A DNA stretch of 64,000 nt. Origin: Plantago ovata. Its lineage: Eukaryota > Streptophyta > Magnoliopsida > Lamiales > Plantaginaceae. A program made the position numbers and the translations under genes. Shown here one piece after another: positions 1 to 9,884 of the stretch. The stretch covers positions 73,905,766-73,969,765 of the forward strand of contig CM051458.1 in assembly GCA_028274465.1 (NCBI GenBank). The letters are read 5' to 3'. The stretch's first letter is position 1; every line of letters starts with the position of its first letter. Below the pieces are notes generated by a model. That model was given only the letters and a program-made list of their open reading frames with translations. It was not told the origin of the DNA and did no database searches.

Positions 1-76
1 CGTTGTAGTTGTGAATTGCCTTTGGCTAATACAAATTTATTTGATCAATTAGAATTTGACAAATTCCAGTTCATCA
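1..76 (+). mobile_element. 3' end of a G1-family LTR, cut by the window edge
   Basis: The sequence matches the last 76 bases of the other G1 LTRs here, for example 13373-14536 and 60247-61381, and ends in GTTCATCA. It abuts element A's coding remnant at 77 with no primer site or tract on that side, so this is a solo LTR or the 3' LTR of a plus-strand element inserted into element A. Its left target duplication lies outside the window. Confidence 0.85.
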
Positions 77-260
77 TAGACCCAACATAGAACTCATGGA
101 AAACATCCTTGTCAAACCCCTTGACATGGTTGTAATCGAACCGCCTCCAATACCTCATTGTACCCAAACGGAAGTGCTCCTCTCCCTTTGTGGCATGGTT
201 CCTACAAACACCTATTAGTACCTCGTACAACAAAACAGATTTATGCATATGCAAATGCAA
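77..260 (-). pseudogene. Putative plant transposon protein, 5' remnant (element A)
   Basis: The minus-strand frame contains residues like RYWRRFDYNHVKGFDKD and FHEFYVGS. These align with the parallel stretch of the longer copy in element B (8055-9307: KRNWGWYTSNRFKGYN, LHEFYAGF). The frame is cut at 76/77 by the inserted G1 LTR, so only the N-terminal part is present. It is assigned to the domain that Pfam calls 'putative plant transposon protein' by the pattern of an aromatic block followed by a FYA-type motif. The function of this domain is unknown to me. It is a common passenger of plant LTR elements. Confidence 0.65.
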
Positions 261-956
261 AAGTGAAACGGACGAGTGATAACAACAACAATTGAACTCC
301 TCAAAACCTCCATGTCTAGTCTAGCTACTTCTAGAACTAAAAAGCAACATACCAACATATCGAAGACATGTAACATATCACATTAAGCTCTTGCTAGACA
401 ACATATAGCCTTAAATCATAAGGCTCAATTCATACCATAGTAGCAAAAATTCTAGCATCATAAATCCTCAAACTCATCAATCATGCATTCTACCATCATG
501 TCCATCATTATCACATCAGTAAATACAACCATATGCATGGAATAGAGGGGAAAGAAACATTGCATAACGAGATATAGACATCTAATAGCAAAATTCTCAA
601 ACCAACAAACCAAACATAATTGAACATGCAATTGATAGTGAATAACGTTTCTAATCACACAAACAACCAACCCATACATCATATAAGCTTAATTGAAGCA
701 TAAATCAAAAAACCCCCAAATTTGAAAAATTAGGGTTCATGTGAAGATACCTCAGATCTGGAAAACGAATGCACTAGGGTGAAAGTTGTTCGGATGAAAA
801 GAAAGAGCACGTAATGGGCTTCGATTGAAGCTAAAGAACACAAAATTTGGTGAAAGATTGAAGGTTTTATGAAAGATTGAAGAAATTTGATTTTTTGGGA
901 TTTTTAGGAGTAAGAGAGTGAAGAAGATGGAGAAATGAGGAAATAAGAGCTATCTC
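261..956 (-). other. Internal spacer of element A, no gene seen
   Basis: This AT-rich non-coding stretch lies between the dyad array and the transposon-protein ORF. The same spacer recurs in element C (about 22570-23310) and element D (about 54900-55620) in matching order, so it is a regular part of the G1 internal region. Part of it was copied to 10753-11010. The short ORFs in it are not shared as proteins. Confidence 0.7.
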
Positions 957-1122
957 CCATTTTTCTACCTTCAGATGGTGTGGGGCGAATCGCCCCGTGT
1001 GTGGGGCGACTCGCCCCGTGCGGGGCGAATCGCTCCACATGTGGGGCGAATCGCCCCCCACGTCCAGAGAGCGCGAAGCTCTCTGGCCATGGGGGGCGAT
1101 TCGCCCCCCACCTCCAGAGGTG
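957..1122 (-). repeat. Internal GCG-N3-CGC dyad array (element A)
   Basis: At least five imperfect palindromes of the form GGGCGAATCGCCC, GGGCGACTCGCCC and GGGGGCGATTCGCCCC follow one another in about 150 bp, embedded in AT-rich sequence. The same motif type sits upstream of the TATA box in the G1 LTRs. The array is non-coding here. ORFs running through it translate as GESPH-type repeats and are spurious. Confidence 0.9.
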
Positions 1123-1318
1123 TGGAGACGAAATTTTTCGATAAACTCAGTTTTTAATCCCCGAAAACCATTCGCCTTACGAAAAACACTCGAAAAAGTA
1201 TAGTCAAACATAGACATAAGCACAAAACGACACAAAAACGAACAATTTCACATAAGAAAAGCAAATTTGTTCAATGTATGAATGCATGCAATAAAGCGGT
1301 AAAAAAGCGATAAAAACT

Positions 1319-1334
1319 CCGGGTTGCCTCCCGG
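1319..1334 (-). other. Conserved hairpin CCGGG-N6-CCCGG after gag-protease
   Basis: This perfect 5-bp stem with a 6-nt loop lies about 45 nt downstream of the gag-protease stop in element order. It recurs at 11425-11440, 22238-22253 and 55884-55899, and in a mutated form at 59599-59614. The flanking GCGCTATC and TTTTTATCGC are also conserved. A role as an RNA structure, for example in translation, export or packaging, is inference. Confidence 0.6.
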
Positions 1335-1377
1335 ATAGCGCCATTATTTATAGTCTTTGACTCGACTTCTTCTTGCT

Positions 1378-3537
1378 CTAGCTCTTCTTCTTGAGGGTAC
1401 TAGACTTCTCGTTCATGGATCTCCTTCTCATGCCACGAACCTGTGAATGAGAATGAACATCGACAGCAAGACCAAAGTAGTTAATGGTGTGAGAAGCATT
1501 GAAGTGAATATTTGGATCAGATATGGCTCGCAACACATGTCGCTTGCCATCCACCTCAATGGTGCAAGTTCTTTGGTAGATGTCTATCACGGAGCGTAGC
1601 TTAGTCAAGAACGTTCGCCCCAAGAGAACAACATCCCCCATCCCAGGTGTAGACGCCGGCATAACCACAAAGTTGGTGTACACAGAAGCTTCACCAATCT
1701 TCACCAATACGTTCTTCACAACGCCTTCGGGTCTCACAACGGATCCATCCGCCAATTGCACAATAGCCTTATGCTCAGATAGTTTTCCAAGGCCACTCTT
1801 CTCAAACAAATTCATTGGGAGCACATTAGAGTAAGATCCCGTATCTAGTGTAGCACGAACATTTTCAAGTTCACCAATCCCGACCTTAACATCGGAACTT
1901 TGAGGGATTGACTCGGGATCCTCTTGCTCCTCTTCACTCTCATCCGAACCAAGGTCCTTCTCTTCTTCCTTGGCTAGTGGGGGTTTTTCATCCTTGCAAC
2001 ACTCACATTTAGCAACCTTCTTGATGGTGATTTCAACAGGAAGATAACCCACCAAGGTAATGGACATCGACTTCTCAGTGTTGCTAGGCAACTTCCCTTG
2101 CTCCCTACTCGCTCCACGGTCAATCAACTCTTGCATCTTTTGATGGGCAAGCCTAGTGCTCTCTTCCAATCGATCAAGCCTCGCCCTAGTCTTCTCAGAA
2201 TCTTCTTCATAACGTTTAAGAAAACTTTGGGTGTGATCAACCATCTTTTGCAAGTTCTCCATGAGTAGAGTTGTCTTCGACTTCGGTTGCTCTTTGGGAG
2301 CGGGGTTTTTGCAGTGATCATTACCATAGTTAAGCCTACTACGATCTTGGTTAGGGCCATAAGTTTGGCTAGCCGGTGCGTGTCCTTGATTGTTTTGGAA
2401 CCCTCTTCTCAAAAATCCACCTCGAGGATTCCTACCATCTTGTCCGTAGCTAGCTTCTTGAGTACCAAATTCCGTAGAAAAAGCTTCCTCTTCTCCTCCT
2501 TGAACCCAATTGCCATCATCATATACAAGCTCCGATCTACACATATGAGTTCCATGCCCATAATTCTTGCATATTCGGCAAACCTCGTTTGACATAGTTG
2601 TTCCTGCGGAATTCTTGAGGACTTGTTTCAACTCATTGGTAAAGCACTCGAATCGATCCCCATTCCCCCCATACATAGGGGCCTCCTGAGTAGGTGGAGC
2701 TTCAGGTCCACGTCTTCTAACCATCGCTCTTGGATCCTTGAATTGCGAACCCTTAGCAAGCCTTTCGAAAACAGCCCAGACGGCTTCCGCGGTTTCCTCC
2801 CAAATATTGCCACGGCATTGGAAATCCACCTCTTGTTGGTTCTCAAAGGTCAGTCCATTGTTGAAGTTGTGGACAAGATCCGAAAGCTCAAAACCATGGT
2901 GAGGGCACTTGTTCATGAGGTCTTGGAACCTCTCAAACACGGTGTAGATGGTCTCATCATAGTCTTGTTTGAACCCAGTGATTTGCGCCTTAAGCGCGGT
3001 AGTCAAGGTGTGAGGGAAGTATTTCTCCATGAATGCTGAAAAAACCTTTTCCCAAGTGTCCAGCGAACCCGCCGGTAGAGAACTCAACCATGACTTGGCT
3101 CTGTCGCCAAGCCCCATAGCAAAAACCTTCATCCTCAACTCATCCGTTGTTATTTCAGCTCCGGGTCGTAGGAGTTGGTTGACGAAATCATCGATATCGT
3201 GCAAGTACCCCATCACATCTTCCCTTGCTAAGCCATAGAACCTCGGAAGTTGTTGGAACGCATGGTTTTTTATTTCCAGATCTCGAGTTGCAGGCGAAAG
3301 AACAATCGCCGGTCCCCTCATATGATCCTTGGAGGGTTGAACCCATGCTTTCACTGGTCTAGCTTCTGCCATTAAGACGATTTCCTTAAAAAGACTGTGT
3401 AGAGAGTCAGAGAAATCGGTATCCTCTATTTCCTCTAGTTCACGTCGTAGAAGTAGTCGCCTTCTTTGGTGGTAGACTCTGTCGATTTCCACTATTGATT
3501 CAGCAAACGGTGTTCCCCTAGATCGTGTACTTCGCAT
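1378..3537 (-). CDS. gag-PR: Gag-aspartic protease polyprotein of G1 element A
   Basis: An open frame of 719 codons starts at an ATG about 120 nt inside the primer site. It has a retrotransposon gag capsid region (about residues 80-260, with AKSWLSSLP and FMEKYFP). A zinc knuckle of CX2CX4HX4C form follows at about 320-333 (CRICKNYGHGTHMC), then a Lys/Glu-rich coiled-coil-like stretch. A retropepsin-type protease follows, with the catalytic DTGS at about 562-565 and LLGRTFL near 639. Such proteins form the particle shell, bind RNA and self-process in the cytoplasm. The ORF ends with a basic tail and is not followed by RT or integrase, so polymerase must come from elsewhere. It is the only undamaged gag-protease copy here; elements C, D and F carry broken versions. 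Confidence 0.9.
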   Translation of the reverse strand: MRSTRSRGTPFAESIVEIDRVYHQRRRLLLRRELEEIEDTDFSDSLHSLFKEIVLMAEARPVKAWVQPSKDHMRGPAIVLSPATRDLEIKNHAFQQLPRFYGLAREDVMGYLHDIDDFVNQLLRPGAEITTDELRMKVFAMGLGDRAKSWLSSLPAGSLDTWEKVFSAFMEKYFPHTLTTALKAQITGFKQDYDETIYTVFERFQDLMNKCPHHGFELSDLVHNFNNGLTFENQQEVDFQCRGNIWEETAEAVWAVFERLAKGSQFKDPRAMVRRRGPEAPPTQEAPMYGGNGDRFECFTNELKQVLKNSAGTTMSNEVCRICKNYGHGTHMCRSELVYDDGNWVQGGEEEAFSTEFGTQEASYGQDGRNPRGGFLRRGFQNNQGHAPASQTYGPNQDRSRLNYGNDHCKNPAPKEQPKSKTTLLMENLQKMVDHTQSFLKRYEEDSEKTRARLDRLEESTRLAHQKMQELIDRGASREQGKLPSNTEKSMSITLVGYLPVEITIKKVAKCECCKDEKPPLAKEEEKDLGSDESEEEQEDPESIPQSSDVKVGIGELENVRATLDTGSYSNVLPMNLFEKSGLGKLSEHKAIVQLADGSVVRPEGVVKNVLVKIGEASVYTNFVVMPASTPGMGDVVLLGRTFLTKLRSVIDIYQRTCTIEVDGKRHVLRAISDPNIHFNASHTINYFGLAVDVHSHSQVRGMRRRSMNEKSSTLKKKS

Positions 3538-3659
3538 ACACTATCTGTAACAAGCTAAGAAAGGAGTATGAGAGAGATCAAATAGAAAAATAAAAACTAC
3601 TAAAACTAGGAATTAAATGCTGAAAATATTAATAAGCTAAACATAAAAAAGGAGTATAG

Positions 3660-3677
3660 TCTCCGGCAACGGCGCCA
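3660..3677 (-). other. Primer binding site, tRNA-Asp type (element A)
   Basis: On the minus strand, three bases after the LTR end, lies TGGCGCCGTTGCCGGAGA. It is complementary, with one mismatch, to the plant tRNA-Asp(GTC) 3' end as I know it (TCCCCGGCAACGGCGCCA). This fixes the orientation of the element and marks 3681-4881 as its 5' LTR. Confidence 0.85.
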
Positions 3678-3680
3678 ATT

Positions 3681-4881
3681 TGATGAACCGGAATTTGTCA
3701 GATTCAAATTAATCAAATAAATTTGTTTTTAGCCAAAGGCAATTCACAACTACAACGAAAACCGTAGTTCAGCAGTAAAATAACCTCGAGTGTCGATCTC
3801 TAAGGACTATAACTAGCTTTATCTAATCTAACTTAAACTATAAAATCAACAGACGACTTAGCACAGGTTTTTCTTATCAAGATAATGGAAGTTAGTGATA
3901 GTATGATCATTCAAAGCATAGTGGGTTAATAATCATGCATGAAGTACCCGATCGTTTTGCATAGAGATCTTTGATCATGAATTGTCCAATGTGTTCCATT
4001 GTATTCAACACTACGAAGATAGAGGGCTTAGATAGATTAAAGAAATAAAGCAATAACTCAAAGTCTGATTCGCATTACCGCCATCATGCACAATTAAGAA
4101 CCCTCGCTAAGAAATCACATACTATCACCAACGATAGATTTAGCTACTCATAGATGTCATGCAATCAACAGAAATCATAGCAAGATTGAATGAAAACATG
4201 TTGAAAGATATATAAATATAAATAGAAAAATCGTGAGATACCATGTTACTGAAGGTTGTCAATCTCCGAAGAATCGCGATCTCACAAGCTCCAAATCGAT
4301 AAGAAAAAGTGTCTCCTATGCTAAGAATTCCCAGAACAGGCTCTGGAGAATTCCTACCTAAAACTAATGAGAAAGGTACGAAAAAAGGTCTGAGAAAGTA
4401 TGAAAAAACGTAGAGAAACAACAACTATATATAGGAGTTCGGCAGGCGTGGGGCGAGTCGCCCCACACACCGGGCGAATCGCCTGGTGTGGGGCGAATCG
4501 TCCCGCATCCCGGGCTAATCGCCCGGGAGCTCCAGTCGGCGAGAGATGCGTTTTCGACGCGTTTTTGGATTTCTTTTCCTTTTCGGACTCGGTTTTTGCC
4601 TTCTAGTGACCTTTTAGCCTTCAGAATCGACCCCTAGACTTCAAATCCCATCCGGAATCTTCTAGATACTCCAAAAATGTCCTCGGGGCACCGATTCTTC
4701 GTTCTCTTCAATATAATTGCCCGGAAAACCACGTTTTTCACCTAAAACCTGTAAAATGCAAACTAAAGGGAAACGTGACACTATTCTAATAAAATACACT
4801 ATAATATAGCTAAATTAACATAGAGGATAGAAAAATAGGTGAAAAAAGACTCGAATGAAGGTGTAAAATACACGTTCATCA
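3681..4881 (-). mobile_element. 5' LTR of element A (1201 bp)
   Basis: The LTR is bounded by TGATGAAC and GTTCATCA. It matches the 36405-37605 solo LTR, which has the same 1201-bp length, and other G1 LTRs over most of its length. On the minus strand it contains a dyad array (4449-4528), then a TATA box (4425-4434), then the CCAGAGCCTGTTCT block shared by all G1 LTRs, which probably lies near the start of transcription. No coding capacity is evident. Confidence 0.9.
4425..4528 (-). promoter_or_regulatory. U3 promoter of element A LTR: dyad array plus TATA box
   Basis: CTATATATAG lies at 4425-4434. On its upstream side (minus strand) are GGGCGAGTCGCCC, CGGGCGAATCGCC, GGGCGAATCGTCC and CGGGCTAATCGCCCG. 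Two of the four are already mutated in one arm. The order array, TATA, transcribed leader is the same in every G1 LTR. Confidence 0.75.
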
Positions 4882-5655
4882 GGTACAAATGAGTCACTGG
4901 AAGACTTGGACTTCAGATTCACAACTCTAGTTAGTGAGATGGCAGCCTTGGGTGTTGGAAATCTTTACTCAGATTCTGAGAAGGTGAAAACCATCATCAG
5001 AAGTCTGAACCAAGAATGCCAGACATCACACCAACAGAGTTGTTCTCTCATCTTGCTACTGTCAACTACGAGACAAAGTAAAGAGAAAATGTGTTTGCTG
5101 AAAAATCGCAAAACATTGCTCTTGCTGCAAAGCCGTCATCTTCTGAAAAGAAGAATGATAAATAGTCTGCTGATGAAAATGCTTTAGTTGTTAAAAACAT
5201 GAAGAAATTCATCAGTAAGGAACTTGAAAGGCGAAAAGCAAAAGAGAAGCTGAAAAAGCATCTTGGTGCATCTTGGTAACAACTACCATAAGTACAAGAA
5301 TGAGACTAGCTCGCTGAACAAGCAAGCTCAGCAAGCAAACTCATCAGAAGAACCAGCAGTTGGAAATGATCTCTGCTTTTACTGCAAAAAGCCTTGACAC
5401 TTCAAAGCAAATTGTCCTCTGCTGAAAAGAAGAAGAAGTTCAAAAGAGCTTTTATTGCTGAAGAAAAGAAGAAGCTTCAAGCAAAAATCGATGCATTGTG
5501 CATTGATACTAGCTCCGAATATAGTGAGGAAGAAAGCTCAGACACTGACGATGAAGAAGCCACTCTTGACGTAGAGATTGGCAAGGAAGTTTGTGGAATA
5601 TCCATGGAAGTTTATCCAGATGTGTCAAACTACGAGTTCTGCCTCATGGCCGGTC
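4882..5655 (+). pseudogene. gag: Copia gag, C-terminal part (C1)
   Basis: The frame pieces match S1 gag from about codon 150 on (LEDLDFRFTTLVSEMAALGVGN). The zinc knuckle is recognisable near 5375-5415 and keeps its last cysteine, but the glycine codon is now a stop (TGA near 5396). A deletion of about 33 nt near 5010 and a duplicated GCATCTTGGT near 5265 shift the frame. Gag would form the particle. This copy cannot be translated as one protein. The frame then runs directly into the protease without the coiled-coil segment present in S1. Confidence 0.85.
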
Positions 5656-6650
5656 AGACTTCAGCCGCGGAGACAAACGATGCAATCTGGCACTTTGACA
5701 ATGGTTGTGGAAATCACATGACGGGCAACAAGAATAACCTTATAAACTATAGACGGTGGTCTAAAGGTCCAACAATAAGGTTTGCTGGTGGAGGCTCTGG
5801 TTCTACAAAAGGCTATGGTGACGTGAAGTTAGGATGCATTACCATTACGGGAGTTCTTTATGTCAAAAATCTTAAGTTTAACCTTTTCATCATGAGTCAA
5901 TTTGCTGACAAAGGATACTTCATCAAAATCAAAAGTGATGAATGTAAACTTATAGACTTTGAGACAAAGAGGGTTATTATGATTGCCAGAAGATCAGGAG
6001 GCTTGTACGCCGTAGATTGGTCTTCAGCAATCGTTGAAAAATGCCTTGTCTCAGATCACGATTGCCTTGCTGAAAAAGCATGATTATTGCATAAACGAAC
6101 AAGTCACCTAAACTTCAAGACGCTGAATAAGCTGTCTAAAAAGGCACTTGTAGTTGGATTACCTAAGGTTACTTTTAAGAAGGATGGTGTTTGCAATGCA
6201 TGTCAGCATGGTAAGCAAACCAAATCTTCTTTTAAGAACAAGGCAGTACTGTCAACTACAAAACCTTTACAACTCTTGCACATGGACTTGTTTGAATCTT
6301 CTTCAACAAGCAATGCTGGTAAGAAGTATGGTCTGGTGGTGGTAGATGACTATTCAAGTTTCACTTGGGTAGTATTTATCAAACACAAATCTGAAACAAG
6401 GACTGAAATACCTAACTTGCTGAATAAGCTTGAAGTCATGAAAAATGACAAGGTAAAAGTCATAAGGACAGACCATGGTACTGAGTTTGTAAACCAGTAC
6501 ATAACTGAGTATTGCACTTCAAAAGGTATACAACCTCAATTATCCTCAGTAAGGACACCACAACAAAACAGTGTTGCTGAAAGGAAGAATCGCACCCTAA
6601 AAGAAGTCGCAAGAACAATGCTTGTTGACACTGAAATAAGTGAGACTTAG
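5656..6650 (+). pseudogene. pol: Copia protease and integrase core (C1)
   Basis: The protease remnant has the copia pattern WHFDNGCGNHMTG, with the usual DSG changed to DNG. The integrase zinc-binding region keeps H-X4-H and CNAC. The DD35E core shows MDLF, RTDHGTEF and SVAERKNRTL. An in-frame TGA at 6081-6083 replaces the Trp codon before the zinc region, and a TAG at 6648-6650 plus a short deletion end the core. Integrase would insert the DNA copy into the nucleus, but this one is dead. Confidence 0.9.
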
Positions 6651-8051
6651 TGGGTTGAAGCGATGTCTGGTTACTAAGGAATACAACAAAACTCCGTATG
6701 AGTTGTTTGTTGGAAGACCTCCTAATATCACTCATCTAAGAGTATTTGGTTGTAAGTGTTTCGTTCTTAATAATGATAGAGAATACCTAAGAACATTTCA
6801 ACAAAAGGAAGACGAAGCGATATTTCTTGGTTACTCCTTGCATAGTAAAGCTTATAGAGTTTACAACAAAAAGGCACAAAAGATCGAAGAATCAGTGCAT
6901 GTTGTATTCTACGAAAAGACACAAGGCGTGCCTGCTGAAGAAGAAATATCAGAATGTATGAAAAAGCTAATCATACATGAGCAAAGAACTGAATCTGATG
7001 CTAGGCAAATCAAGTCAATTGAACTAAATGATGATTCTGACAATGACTCTCCTCCCCCAAGTCATGATAAGATAAATATAGTTCATGACAAAGAATTTCC
7101 AGCAAAAGACGCAGTTGCTTCGGATGTTGCTGAAACTACGCAACCTCCTGTGCCTGCTGATAAGTTACCACAATCTAGCAATGCTGAACAAGCAGTTGCT
7201 GATGAACCAATCTCAGCAGAGACACAAAATACCAGTAGTACGGAACAAGTACATGCTGAAGAGTCACATGCTGATGAGCAAACGTATCCAGATCCAAAGA
7301 GCAGAAAGCCTGTTAACAAATGGATTAGAGATCATCACTCTACAGATATGATTGGTGATATTGACAAATGCCAAGTGACTAGATCCAAAGTTTCTGCTAC
7401 TCATGGACTTGCTGAAGAAGCAAATGTCGTAGAAGTAGAATCTTTGTTCTCTTGCTTTGTTTCAGAAATTGAACCCAAGACCATAGAAGAAGTTCTAAAG
7501 CATTCTGAATGGATCAAGGCAATGCAAGAAGAACTGGATCAATTTGAATGGAACAAAATCTGGAAACTTGTACCTCTTGCTGAAGGCAAGAAAGCTATTG
7601 GTACAAATTGGGTGTTCAGAAACAAGCTGAGTGAGTCTGGTGAAGTAACAAGAAACAAAGCATGTTTAGTTGCTCAAGGTTACTGTCAGACTGACGGATT
7701 GGACTATGATGAGTCTTATGCACCAGTTGCAATATTGGATGCAATTAGACTTTTCTTGGCCTTTGCTGCTCACAATAACTTCATTGTTTATCAAATGGAT
7801 GTTAAAAGTGCATTCTTAAATGGTGAACTTGCTGGAGAAATCTACTTAGAACAACCCCTGGCTTTGAACGTCCCTCAGAAACCAAGATGGTATACAAGTT
7901 TCAGAAAGTTGTATATGGTCTAAAGCAAGCACCAAGAGCTTGGTATGATACCTTGGCCAAGTTCTTGCTGGATAATGGTTTCAAGAAAGGTGAAGTTGAC
8001 AAAACCTTGTTTACCATGAACCATGATGGTAAAATACTCTTAGTTCAAATT
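6651..8051 (+). pseudogene. pol: Copia integrase tail and N-terminal reverse transcriptase (C1)
   Basis: One open frame (6640-7923) covers the integrase C-terminal module (YNKTPYELFVGRPPN, LGYS), an acidic Ala-Glu-rich linker, and the RT start ([45 protein letters not shown]). A missing C in the CCCCC run near 7855 shifts the frame. RT resumes in another frame ([22 protein letters not shown]) and stops at the join at about 8051, before the YVDD active site. A near-identical second copy of 6780-7972 sits at 11611-12803. Confidence 0.9.
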
Positions 8052-8054
8052 ATA

Positions 8055-9307
8055 CCACGAGCTCAAGCAAGAAGGGTAAGGGGGTAGCTTCAAGCTCCCA
8101 ACCTTCTCACGAGTTGTACGAGTTGTCTCTAACCGCAATAGATGTCCGACAAAGGCTCGAAGCGGAGCTAGCTCAAGGTGGAAGATCGATTATACCGGAC
8201 AGAAGGATAGACATTCCGGATGAAGTAGCTCACAGGGCAGGGTACAGGACGCTCTCCCGATTGGCAAGGAAAAGGAATTGGGGTTGGTATACTTCCAACC
8301 GATTCAAGGGGTACAATATGAGCCTCCTCCATGAGTTCTATGCTGGATTCATTGATCTTGAGGAGAAGGAGGGGTTACTCGTTCGAGGCCTAATTGTGCC
8401 ATGGACGCCGGCCTCAATTTCTGCATTCATCCATTTTGGACAACGAGAATTCACAGGAAGCAACCACGCCTACGAGTATTCAAGGGCCACTAGGGGGATC
8501 GAAAGATCCATCACAGATGTGATTTGCAACAGGGAGTATAGGTATCCAGATAACGGGGCACGACCTGCACGGATCCATCAGAGTGACCTTAGCATCGAGG
8601 CTAAGGTGGTTATGAAATTCTGCATCTTCAACTTGATCCCTAGAAAGAATGACACTTGGATACAGCCAAATTATGCCGAGCTCCTCTACTGCTTGATAGG
8701 CAAGCATCAAATCGACATCGGTCACATCATGTATGCCGAGTATGAGCGCCATTGGGAGAAGAAGAAGAAGCCCTTCATTTTTCCGAGCTTCATCACTGCC
8801 TACTGCAAATATTACGGGGTCGAGGACATTGATGAGGGGGATTGCGAGGTCGCTGCCCTTTCACCTTCGACTATTGATGTGCAGCTGGTTAGGTATCAGA
8901 TGAAGAACCCCACGGCTGCTGCTGCTGATGTGGAAGCTCCCTTCCAACCGACTGATTCTGATGATGAAAATGATTATGAGGATGCTATGGAAGCTGATGA
9001 TGACCGAGCTCCTATCCCGGATATTCCTTTTGTCCATAGAGCACCACATGCACCACCTCGAGCACCACAAGGTTCTCAAGGTTTTGACTTCTCTGATTTT
9101 CGGGCCCATATTGATGCTAGTGTTGCAGCCTTGACCACTACTGTTCAAGGAATGCGCCATGACCTTGACGGACACATTGCCCAGCGCAACCGCGATTGGG
9201 AGATGATTGAGGAGTATCGCCGAGAGGAGAGGTAGATGATGCGGGAACAACAACAACTCATCCAGCAGCAACATGATCTCCTGTCTGACATGTGGAGAGA
9301 CTATTAA
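8055..9307 (+). pseudogene. Putative plant transposon protein, longest copy (element B)
   Basis: The frame is open from the join at about 8052 through 9232. The first residues are Ser/Lys-rich (SSSKKGKG), suggesting only a few N-terminal codons are missing. A globular domain (about 60-260 residues in) has WGWYTSNRFKGYN, LHEFYAGF, a VRG motif, DLSIEAKV, NLIPR, and IDIGHIMY, the pattern of the 'putative plant transposon protein' family. An acidic linker and a short coiled-coil end follow. A TAG at 9233-9235 is followed in frame by a Gln-rich coiled-coil tail to a TAA at 9305-9307, so the TAG is probably a recent nonsense change. Its role is unknown. It is not a transposase by any motif I can see. 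Confidence 0.75.
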
Positions 9308-9353
9308 GGGGATAACAATCCCGATAACTAGCCTTTTCACATGTCCACTCTCA

Positions 9354-9393
9354 GCCGACCGAGGCCAAACCGTTCGGTAACATCTAGTATCAC
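9354..9393 (+). repeat. G1 boundary motif between cargo and conserved tail
   Basis: GCCGACCGAGGCCAAACC followed by (G/A)TTCGGTAACATCTAG marks the end of the coding cargo in element B. It recurs at 24181-24220, on the minus strand at 53988-54027, and at 62954-62993. It lies at the same place whether the upstream cargo is the transposon-protein ORF or the other gag type. Confidence 0.7.
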
Positions 9394-9884
9394 TTTTTAT
9401 TTACTCATTCTCTTTTGCTAGGGACTAGCTTAAGTTTGATGAGGGGGATGGGATGTGAACCATGATGTTAATTATTGTTTGGCTTTGTGTTGATTGGTAT
9501 CTTGTTTTTTGTTTGCATTTGCACGTTTACTGCTTTCTTAGTTTTTAGTTTGGAGTTTATTGCCAAATTTTTTGAACTTTTTTATTGGGTAGATTAACTA
9601 ATTATGACATTAATCATATGCTTCATCTCTATGAATTTGTTTGAGGTTTTTCTCGCTTGGCTTGTCACGTTTATGTATTGCACTTACGTTAAGCTTGGTA
9701 GTCTCGACATCACTTAGTGGTGTTTTCTCTACTACGGTTCACGAAGGCCTTTATAATAGGATGATGCATGTTAGGGTCTTATGGTTGTTTTCCCGAGTAA
9801 TTATGTACCTAAGAGGCAACAAGCCTTCACCGTGCTAAATGCCTAGGAAGGAGGTAGTGTGAGATTGTGTGATCCTTTGTTTAC

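Larger units (their letters stand above)
77..4881 (-). mobile_element. Element A: non-autonomous Ty3-like G1 retrotransposon, 5' half
   Basis: Reading on the minus strand, this holds the 5' LTR (3681-4881), a tRNA-Asp-type primer site, an intact gag-protease ORF, a hairpin, a dyad array, a spacer and the start of the 'putative plant transposon protein' ORF, which is broken at 76/77. No reverse transcriptase, RNase H or integrase is visible. The right end at 4881 is inserted in the gag region of copia fragment C1 (C1 resumes at GGTAC), so GGTAC is the expected target duplication. The other end is outside the window. Confidence 0.88.
4882..8051 (+). mobile_element. Copia fragment C1 (Sirevirus-like), gag to RT
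   Basis: The fragment is colinear with S1 29880-34325 and covers gag C-terminus, protease, integrase and N-terminal RT. It is broken on the left by element A and on the right by an abrupt join to element B at about 8051. It lacks the roughly 1.2 kb segment that S1 carries between gag and protease. It also has a deletion near 5010, an 11-bp tandem duplication near 5262-5275, stop codons and a deletion near 6660. Confidence 0.9.

Noticed and set aside
867..1235. ORFs through the dyad arrays coding GESPH/GRIAPH-type repeats (also 975-1203, 10973-11341, 36669-36851)
   Set aside because: They are translations of the palindromic DNA in several frames on both strands, with no conservation at protein level and a changing frame in each copy.
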